From Gordonia bronchialis DSM 43247 (GTDB lineage Bacteria > Actinomycetota > Actinomycetes > Mycobacteriales > Mycobacteriaceae), in contig NC_013441.1 of NCBI RefSeq assembly GCF_000024785.1, positions 3,844,001 to 3,908,000 of the forward strand: DNA of 64,000 bases, read 5' to 3'. Position 1 is the stretch's first letter. Each line of letters begins with the position of its first letter. This document shows, piece after piece, positions 58,004-64,000 of the stretch. The position numbers and the translations under genes are program-made. The notes beneath the pieces are model-generated. The model had not been told where the DNA came from. It ran no database searches and was given only the letters and a program-made list of their open reading frames with translations.

Positions 58004-58699
58004 ATGATGCTGGAGCTGCTGGCCACCCTCGATCCCACATCCCTCTCCCCCGATTCGGTCGACACCGATGTCCTCGCCAAGGGTCGCGGCGGTGGCGGAA
58101 AGGGCTTCAAGGTCTCCGCTCCGATCGTGTTGATCATCATCGCGGCGATCATCGGCGCGATCGCCCGCTTCTGCTGGCCCCGGCGCGACCAGATCGTGGC
58201 GTACCTGCAGTCCGCCGCGTCCGGCGGACCAGCCGGGCCAGGCGGCCCGGGCAGGCGGGGCAGCCCGGCCCAGCCGTCACCTGGTGATGTCCAGGTCGCA
58301 CTCGACCCGCGGACACCGTCGGACACCTTGGTGCACATGGTGAACAACGCGCCACCGTTGCGGCCCTACGTCGCAGCAAACCCGAGCACCGAGCCGGGGT
58401 TGCTGAATTACCTGGGCGGACTTGGCGATCCGGCGGTCAACCAGGCGCTCGCCGCGCGAGGTGGACCGGCCGGGATGGCGCCGGGGCCGGCGGCGCCCCA
58501 GACCGGTCGCCCCGGCCCGGTCCATGCAACCACGCCACCCGGGCTGGTCAAACAGTTCCCCGGGCACCAATCCCCTTCGGCCCCCGGCAGTTCTGGCCCG
58601 TTCCCCACCGGACCGGCTCACATACCACCCGGCGCGCCTGATCCCCGACGGATGCCACCTCCCGGTTCGATACCGCCCGGTCCGCCGCCACGCTGGTAG
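58004..58699 (+). CDS. Membrane-anchored LRV-type protein
   Basis: A 231-residue product with a hydrophobic helix (APIVLIIIAAIIGAIARFCW) near residues 38-60. A 60-residue segment follows with the variant leucine-rich repeat look (LDPRTPSDTLVHMV, LRPYVAANPSTEPGLLNYL, DPAVNQALAARGG). The C-terminal half is Pro/Gly-rich. Function unknown. ATG at 58004. Confidence 0.65.
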   Translation: MMLELLATLDPTSLSPDSVDTDVLAKGRGGGGKGFKVSAPIVLIIIAAIIGAIARFCWPRRDQIVAYLQSAASGGPAGPGGPGRRGSPAQPSPGDVQVALDPRTPSDTLVHMVNNAPPLRPYVAANPSTEPGLLNYLGGLGDPAVNQALAARGGPAGMAPGPAAPQTGRPGPVHATTPPGLVKQFPGHQSPSAPGSSGPFPTGPAHIPPGAPDPRRMPPPGSIPPGPPPRW

Positions 58700-58740
58700 A
58701 CCCGTAGCGCGCGACCCGATCCGAACGCCCCTGGCACACT

Positions 58741-59136
58741 ATGCCCATGAAGGCGTTCGTGATTCAGACGGCATTCACCGGCTTCGCGCTGTGGATCGCC
58801 TCGCTCATCGTTCCTGGTGTCGACTTCGTCGGCGGTTCCAACAATTGGGAGAAGCTCGGCATCGTCCTGGTGGTCGCCGTGATCTTCGGCGTCGTCAACG
58901 CGATCATCAAACCGATCGTGCAGATCCTCGCGATCCCGTTCTACATTCTCACCCTCGGGCTGATCCACATCGTGATCAACGCTTTCATGCTGGAGATCAC
59001 CGCGTGGATCACCCGGAACACCACGCACTGGGGCCTGGAGGTCGACGACTTCTTCTGGTCGGCGATTCTCGGCGCGATCGTCGTGTCGCTGGTTGGTTGG
59101 GGTGTCTCCATGCTGCTGAAGGAACCGGTCCGATGA
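58741..59136 (+). CDS. Phage-holin-4-like membrane protein
   Basis: A 131-residue protein of the Phage_holin_4_2 (Mycobacterial 4-TMS) group, with four hydrophobic helices and the pattern VIFGVVNAIIKPIVQILAIP. Widespread in actinobacterial chromosomes, so it is not evidence of a prophage. Overlaps the start of the SIMPL gene by four bases, so it is coupled. Confidence 0.8.
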   Translation: MPMKAFVIQTAFTGFALWIASLIVPGVDFVGGSNNWEKLGIVLVVAVIFGVVNAIIKPIVQILAIPFYILTLGLIHIVINAFMLEITAWITRNTTHWGLEVDDFFWSAILGAIVVSLVGWGVSMLLKEPVR

Positions 59137-59846
59137 CCGTGCGTCGCGCCGGCATCGGCGTGGCAGCGATGGTCGGTGTCGCGGCGCTGGTGACCGGGTG
59201 TGGTGACGACGCCTCGGACACCGCGCAACGCACCGTCACCGTGGTGGGTTCGGGAACGGTGAGCGGCACGCCCGACACGCTGCGCGCCGACATCGGGATC
59301 GAGGCGACCGGCGCCGACGTGTCCGCCGCCCTCGACGAGGCCAACACCAGGGTCCGCGTGGTCACCGATGCTGTCGCCGGCGCCGGTGTCCCCCGCACGG
59401 ACATCCAGACCCAGCAGGTCACGCTCAGCCCGCAGTACGCGTCGCCGGTTCCCGGAAGTGCCGGTCAGATCACCGGGTATCAGGCCACCAACACGATCCG
59501 AGTCATCATCCGCGACCTCCCCAAGGCCTCCGGCGTGCTGAAGGCCGCGGTCGACGCCGGCGGCAACAACACTCGCATCAGCAACGTCAGCTTCGCCATC
59601 GACGACAACTCGAACCTGATGAGCCGGGCACGCGAGGCCGCGTTCACCGACGCCCGCACCCGAGCCGAGCAGTACGCCACCCTCGCCGACGACTCACTCG
59701 GTCAGGTCATCACCATCAAGGAGACGACGAGCGGCGACGAACAACCCGCCCCCTACCAGCGGGACGTGGCGTCGTCGCCGGTTCCGCTGGAGCCCGGACA
59801 GCAGCGGCTCACCTTCTCGGTCACCGTGACCTATGCGCTGAACTGA
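59133..59846 (+). CDS. SIMPL-domain (DUF541) lipoprotein
   Basis: A 237-residue exported protein. An N-terminal signal with a lipobox (ALVTGCGDD) is followed by a single SIMPL domain: VTVVGSGTVSGTPDTLRADIGIEATG, and QRLTFSVTVTYALN at the end. Family role is unknown; some members affect outer-envelope stress. Its start overlaps the upstream gene. Confidence 0.85.
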   Translation: MTVRRAGIGVAAMVGVAALVTGCGDDASDTAQRTVTVVGSGTVSGTPDTLRADIGIEATGADVSAALDEANTRVRVVTDAVAGAGVPRTDIQTQQVTLSPQYASPVPGSAGQITGYQATNTIRVIIRDLPKASGVLKAAVDAGGNNTRISNVSFAIDDNSNLMSRAREAAFTDARTRAEQYATLADDSLGQVITIKETTSGDEQPAPYQRDVASSPVPLEPGQQRLTFSVTVTYALN

Positions 59847-59896
59847 ACTGAACGGGTGGCGAGCGGGCGGTCGAGAAGGGCTGTCGACGCCCGCGG

Positions 59897-60742
59897 TCAC
59901 GCCTTGATGATCGCGGCCAGTTGCTCGACGGGAGTCTCCGACCCTAGGACCTGCACCGCCACATGGTCGGCGCCGGCAGCAAGATGCTCGTCCACCTGCC
60001 GTCGAACCGCGGCCGCATCTCCGTGTGCCACCAGCGCGTCGATGAGCTCGTCGCTGCCGCCGTTCTCGATGTCGGCGTCGGTCCACCCGAGTCGCTTCAG
60101 GTTCGAGGTGTAGTTGCGCAGATGCAGGTACGGCTGATCCACCGGCGGGCGGCCGACCGCGCGCGCGGCCGCCGGATCGGTATCGACGACGACCTTGTGC
60201 TCAGGTGCCAGCAGGACCCCCTCGCCGAGGGTTTCCCGGGCGATCTTCGTATGCGCCGGCGGGGTCAGGTAGGGGTGCGCGCCGAGCGCGCGGTCAGCGG
60301 AGAGCCGCAGCATGCGCGGGCCGAGCGCGGCGAGCAACCTGCGTTCGGCGGGTACACCGTGCTCGTCGAGGACGTCGAGGTAGCGGCTCACCGCGTCGTA
60401 CGGCTTGGTGTATTCGGCGGTGGCCTCCGGATGACCGGCGCCGATCCCGAGGTAGAAGCGACCCGGGAACTCATTTTCCAGATCGGCGTACTCGCCGGCG
60501 ATCGTCGCGGCATCGGTGTTCCAGATGTTCACGATGCCGGTGGCCACAGTGATGTTCTGTGTCGCTGCGAGCACCTTGTGGACGGGCCGCAGATGTTTGG
60601 GCGAACCACCCAGCCAGATCGCGCCGTAGCCGAGTTCCTCGATCTGGGCGGCCTCCTCAGGGGAGAACTGACCGAACCAGCCCCACGTGCCGTGCGTACC
60701 GAATCGTTGGATGTGCGCAGACTTCTCCGATGATGTCGTCAT
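59897..60742 (-). CDS. F420-dependent luciferase-like oxidoreductase
   Basis: A 281-residue LLM-class enzyme, probably using coenzyme F420, as in the TIGR03620 group. The N-terminal FGTHGTWGWFGQFSPEEAAQIEELGYGAIWLGG and FYLGIGAGHPEAT patterns support this. Substrate unknown. The coding DNA is followed on the same strand upstream by a small basic protein gene (60785-60964). Confidence 0.82.
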   Translation of the reverse strand: MTTSSEKSAHIQRFGTHGTWGWFGQFSPEEAAQIEELGYGAIWLGGSPKHLRPVHKVLAATQNITVATGIVNIWNTDAATIAGEYADLENEFPGRFYLGIGAGHPEATAEYTKPYDAVSRYLDVLDEHGVPAERRLLAALGPRMLRLSADRALGAHPYLTPPAHTKIARETLGEGVLLAPEHKVVVDTDPAAARAVGRPPVDQPYLHLRNYTSNLKRLGWTDADIENGGSDELIDALVAHGDAAAVRRQVDEHLAAGADHVAVQVLGSETPVEQLAAIIKA

Positions 60743-60784
60743 GCTCTGGCCAACCCGGGACGTCCGGCAGCTATTCCGATCCGG

Positions 60785-60964
60785 TCAGTCCAGTCCGCGC
60801 AGCCGGTCCCGACGCCGGATTCGTAACGACCTCCTGATCGGCTCGAGCTGCGGCGGAACCGATTGCGCGTGGGGCTCGGCGTGCTCACGGACCACGTGCA
60901 GATGACGACGCCGAGCCTCCCCCTCGCGTGCCGACTGCTTTCCACGCCTCGCCTTCTTACCCAT
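60785..60964 (-). CDS. Small basic protein
   Basis: A 59-residue Arg/Lys-rich protein beginning [20 protein letters not shown], of the size and charge of the short basic proteins found in many actinobacteria. Below the usual length cut-off. No ribosome binding site stands out, and it is a probable but unproven gene. It lies between dtd and the F420-type oxidoreductase. Confidence 0.4.
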   Translation of the reverse strand: MGKKARRGKQSAREGEARRRHLHVVREHAEPHAQSVPPQLEPIRRSLRIRRRDRLRGLD

Positions 60965-61006
60965 GGATGTAACCGTGACGAGTCGTCGCCGCTAACGTGT
61001 GGCCAC

Positions 61007-61444
61007 ATGCGAGCAGTGATCCAGCGCGTGAGTCAGGCAAGTGTGACCGTCGACGGGACCGTCGTCGGCGAACTCGAATTGGACGGCGGAACACAGGGAT
61101 TGGTGGCGCTGATCGGAGTCACCCACGACGACACCACCGCCCACGCCGCGAAGCTCGCCGACAAGATCTGGCGTCTGCGCATCCTCGACGGCGAACGCAG
61201 CGCCGCCGACGTCGCGGCCCCCATCCTGGCGATCAGCCAGTTCACTCTCTACGCCAACACCGCGAAGGGCCGTCGCCCGTCGTGGAACGCGGCCGCGCCG
61301 GGTCCGGTGGCCGAGCCACTCGTCGAAGCAGTGGTGACCGAACTACGACGACTCGGCGCCACCGTCGCGACCGGCACCTTCGGCGCGCACATGCAGGTGT
61401 CGCTGGTCAACGACGGGCCGGTGACCATCATCGTCGACGTCTGA
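61007..61444 (+). CDS. dtd: D-aminoacyl-tRNA deacylase
   Basis: Removes D-amino acids mischarged on tRNA. The 145-residue protein starts [17 protein letters not shown], with the [17 protein letters not shown] and the [10 protein letters not shown] motifs that form the active site. I chose the ATG at 61007; the frame back to 60863 is open but unsupported. It may be cotranscribed with fdhD 13 bases on. Confidence 0.93.
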   Translation: MRAVIQRVSQASVTVDGTVVGELELDGGTQGLVALIGVTHDDTTAHAAKLADKIWRLRILDGERSAADVAAPILAISQFTLYANTAKGRRPSWNAAAPGPVAEPLVEAVVTELRRLGATVATGTFGAHMQVSLVNDGPVTIIVDV

Positions 61445-61457
61445 CTACCGTGGAGAC

Positions 61458-62297
61458 ATGGGACGCATCACCGCACGCCGGCGCGTGATCCGCATGCGGC
61501 AGGGACACTCCCCGGTCGAACGCGCCGATGTCCTGGCCGTCGAGGAGCCCCTCGAGATCCGGGTCGGCGGGCAGACGCTGACGGTCACCATGCGTACTCC
61601 CGGCCACGACGTCGAGCTGGCCGCCGGATTCCTGGTCGCCGAAGGCGCCATCACCGGCGCCACCGACTTCTCCACCGCCCGCTACTGCGCCGGAACCGAC
61701 GCCGACGGTCAGAACACCTACAACGTCCTCGACGTCACCACAGCCGCCGGCGTCGCGGCGCTCCCGTTGTCGGCGATCCGCCTGAACACCACGACCAGCG
61801 CGTGCGGGGTGTGCGGGAAGTCGAGCATCGACGCGGTTCACACGGCGTCGGCCTTCACGACAGCCGACGACGATGTCACGATCTCCGACGAGTGGATCCT
61901 CGGGTTGCCCGAGCGTCTGCGGGCGGGGCAGAAAGTCTTCGACAAGACCGGCGGCCTGCATGCCGCGGCACTCTTCGACGTCGGCACCGGCGAGTTGCTC
62001 GTTCTCCGCGAGGATGTCGGCCGGCACAACGCGGTGGACAAGGTTATCGGGTGGGCGCTCCTCGCGGACCGGCTTCCGTTGCGCGGCACTGTCCTTCAGG
62101 TTTCCGGTCGCGCGAGCTTCGAACTGGTGCAGAAGGCGTCGATGGCCGGAATCCCGATGTTGTGTGCGGTGTCGGCGCCGTCGTCGCTGGCGGCCGACCT
62201 CGCCGACGAACAGGGCATCACGCTGATCGGTTTCTCCCGCGGGGAGTCGATGGTGGTCTACACCCACGCGCAGCGCGTCGCCGGCGCGTCACCCTGA
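61458..62297 (+). CDS. fdhD: Formate dehydrogenase accessory sulfurtransferase
   Basis: Transfers sulfur to the molybdenum cofactor of formate dehydrogenase. The 279-residue product has the catalytic cysteine pair ACGVCGKSSI, the GGLHAAALFD block and ALREDVGRHNAVDKVIGWALL-like sequence (LVLREDVGRHNAVDKV). No formate dehydrogenase subunit is in the window. Confidence 0.9.
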   Translation: MGRITARRRVIRMRQGHSPVERADVLAVEEPLEIRVGGQTLTVTMRTPGHDVELAAGFLVAEGAITGATDFSTARYCAGTDADGQNTYNVLDVTTAAGVAALPLSAIRLNTTTSACGVCGKSSIDAVHTASAFTTADDDVTISDEWILGLPERLRAGQKVFDKTGGLHAAALFDVGTGELLVLREDVGRHNAVDKVIGWALLADRLPLRGTVLQVSGRASFELVQKASMAGIPMLCAVSAPSSLAADLADEQGITLIGFSRGESMVVYTHAQRVAGASP

Positions 62298-62381
62298 TCC
62301 CGAGCACGTGGCGCGAAATCTCACGTTCACAGACCGACAATCCGGGCGAAACGGGCCGCTGATTGAGTACGGGCGTCCTAC

Positions 62382-63779
62382 ATAACGCCCTTTTCGATCT
62401 GGAGCACGACGCACACCCACAACCACACCCCCGTCACCGCGGCCGCTTTCATCAAACGGCTCGGTCGTCGTGACTTCCTCCGCGCCGTCGCGGTGGCAGG
62501 TGCAGGAGCAGGCGTCGCCGCAACGGCCGTGGCCTGTTCCACCGACAACGGGGCCGGGTCAACCGGCAGTTCGTCGACCACCCTGACCCTCGGAGACGGA
62601 TCGATCCTGCAGCCCGGCAGCGGCGACCGCCCCGGTGATCTCTACCTCGCATCGGTCCCCGACCAGGGGTTGTGGGCTATGTCCCGAACGTGCACAGCAC
62701 ACCGGTCATCCGGATGCGCTCCGGTCAGACCATCACCATCGACGCCGTATCCCATGAGGGAATCCTCGAAGATCAAGGGCGAGATCCGAACACATGGTTC
62801 GGCAGCCACGGCGTCGCGTCGGACAAGATCCTCGACGACGTCAAGGCGGTCGCCGCCGAATACAACCGCACGCCACGCAATTTCGCCAAAGACGGCCCGC
62901 GCGTCGTGACGGGGCCCGTCTTCGTCGAGGGTGCCGAACCGGGTGACGTGATCAAGATCGAAACCTGGCCGCTGTTCCCCGCGTCCCCTACGGTGTGGTG
63001 TCGAGTCGACACGGCAAGGGCGCGCTGGCCCGGACCGCCGACGGCCCGCCCGCCGGGATCACGGCCGCCGAGATCATGCCGCCGGTGGCCACCGACAACA
63101 AGAATGCCGCCTCCCCTACCGAACTCGGCAACGTCTCCGTGTTCACACCGATCGAGGACGGCAAGGGGTGATGCCTGTCGGCACCACCGGCACAGCACGT
63201 TTCGGTCTGCGACCTTTCATGGGCATGATGGGTGTCGCCTACTCCACCGACCCTGATCCGACTGCCGCCGTGTCGAATTCGATTCCCCCGACGCTCGGAG
63301 GCGGCAACATCGACATCCGTCACCTCGGCGTCGGGTCGACGTTCTACCTTCCCGTCTTCGCACCTGGTGCGCTGTTCTACGTCGGCGACCCCCATATGGC
63401 GATGGGTGACGGCGAGGCAGCCTTGACCGCCATGGAGGGATCGCTTCGCGGAACCTTCCGACTCACGGTGTGCAAGAAGGGATCTGGCGACGCCCCGAGC
63501 GTCGCCTACCACTATCCCTTCGCCGAGACCGCCGAGGCATGGATTCCGATCGGTCTCTCGGATCCCGAAGGGTCCGGTGGCGGCGAGCAGAGCAGCGATC
63601 TCGACGTCGCGATGCGGCGGGCAGTGGTCAATGCGCTCGACTATCTCGAACACGACCAGGGCATGGACCGGGCGATCGCCTACGCCTACCTGTCGGCGGC
63701 GGCCGATTTCAGCGTCTCACAGGTCGTCGACCGCACCGTCGGGGTGCACGGCCAGATCTACAAGTCGCACTTCGCCTGA
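62382..63779 (+). pseudogene. Tat-exported acetamidase/formamidase family protein, several frameshifts
   Basis: The reading frame is broken at least three times: near 62674-62676 (G run), 62977-62980 (C run) and 63165-63168 (G run), each explained by one missing base. Restored, it reads a Tat signal (LGRRDFLRAVAVAGAGAG) with a lipobox-like TAVAC, then an FmdA/AmdA fold: VPNVHSTPVIRMRSGQTITID, DNKNAASPTELGN and GLRPFMGMMGVA. No start codon is clear upstream. It would hydrolyse small amides outside the membrane. The start base is approximate. Either a dead gene or uncorrected sequencing errors. Confidence 0.7.
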
Positions 63780-63816
63780 CGGCACCCACCGCCCTGAGTC
63801 CCGACACACCCAGGAC

Positions 63817-63866
63817 AGTTCCGTATGACGTTTGGACCGATACCGGACCAAACGTCATACGGAACT
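63817..63866. terminator. Perfect 19-base inverted repeat between acetamidase and map
   Basis: AGTTCCGTATGACGTTTGG (63817-63835) and its exact complement (63848-63866) are separated by 12 bases. The last base is the first base of the stop codon of the minus-strand gene. It is probably a shared bidirectional transcription terminator without a U-tract; an operator is possible. Confidence 0.6.
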
Positions 63867-64000
63867 CATGGCCGGACGTTGTGATCCTGCGGCCGGGTCG
63901 TCAGAATCCGCGGACCGTCGGCGGTCACGGCAACGGTGTGTTCCCAATGCGCCGAACGTGATCCGTCGTCGGTGATGACCGTCCAGCCGTCATCGAGCTC
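63866..64000 (-). CDS. map: Methionine aminopeptidase, C-terminal part
   Basis: The last 44 codons of a type I methionine aminopeptidase enter from the window edge: [26 protein letters not shown] and a short ending. [10 protein letters not shown] with the metal-ligand glutamate is the family hallmark. The enzyme removes N-terminal Met. It begins beyond the window. Its position is not the usual adk-map-infA order, so it may be a second map gene. Confidence 0.9.
   Translation of the reverse strand, partial: ELDDGWTVITDDGSRSAHWEHTVAVTADGPRILTTRPQDHNVRP

Noticed and set aside
58741..59136. Phage holin as evidence for a prophage
   Set aside because: This four-helix holin-like family is common in actinobacterial chromosomes and no other phage genes are near.

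Overview
The window reads as a high-GC actinobacterial chromosome of the order Mycobacteriales, most likely Gordonia or a close relative. The evidence is an actinobacterial QcrB, an MtrA-MtrB-LpqB operon, an S30AE long-form hibernation factor, ESX/PE/PPE/EspG-type genes, a WS/DGAT acyltransferase and many homologues in the order known from the Mycobacterium tuberculosis Rv3229c-Rv3253c block. The genus call rests on recognition of protein families, not on a database search. I see no tRNA, rRNA, CRISPR array, transposase or phage integrase.

1-10.4 kb: 3' part of qcrB, a small membrane protein, then a lipid block on the minus strand: two paralogous DesA3-type fatty-acid desaturases, a double GNAT protein, the cognate ferredoxin-type reductase, a DUF6912-type protein and a WS/DGAT-like acyltransferase. 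A palindromic operator is shared by the desaturase and reductase promoters. A butanediol-dehydrogenase-like enzyme follows on the plus strand. 10.4-16 kb: Rv3235-type protein, secA, hpf, comF-type phosphoribosyltransferase.

15.9-19.4 kb: an inserted catabolic cassette, an AraC regulator divergent from gcoA (CYP255A-type P450) and gcoB (its three-domain reductase), predicted to O-demethylate guaiacol. 19.4-30.1 kb: housekeeping on the minus strand (lpqB, mtrB, mtrA, thymidylate kinase, adenosylhomocysteinase, amino-acid permease, cation efflux protein).

30.2-42.6 kb: a type VII secretion (ESX) satellite locus without any visible membrane-core gene (no EccB, EccC, EccD, EccE or mycosin). A minus-strand operon encodes two YbaB-like proteins, an EspC-like protein, a Pro/Ala-rich protein, PE-like, PPE-like, EspG-like and two Esx proteins. 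The divergent arm carries two tandem EspI/MinD-like ATPases, then a tightly coupled trio: small T7SS-target-like protein, 811-residue WxG protein, lipoprotein.

42.8-49.5 kb: an accessory operon joining a DszC/SfnB-like flavin monooxygenase, a complete sugar-type ABC importer (Tat-exported binding protein, double ATPase, permease) and a DszA/NtaA-type flavin monooxygenase. It is probably an uptake-and-oxidation module. Three of its genes have single-base frameshifts in mononucleotide runs.

49.5-57.1 kb: DedA protein, alpha/beta hydrolase, two small membrane proteins, truA, then the end of the ribosomal alpha operon (infA, rpmJ, rpsM, rpsK, rpsD, rpoA, rplQ) on the minus strand. 57.4-64 kb: mixed small genes, a SIMPL lipoprotein, an F420-type oxidoreductase, dtd, fdhD, a Tat-exported acetamidase/formamidase homologue broken by several frameshifts, and the 3' end of a methionine aminopeptidase gene at the window edge.
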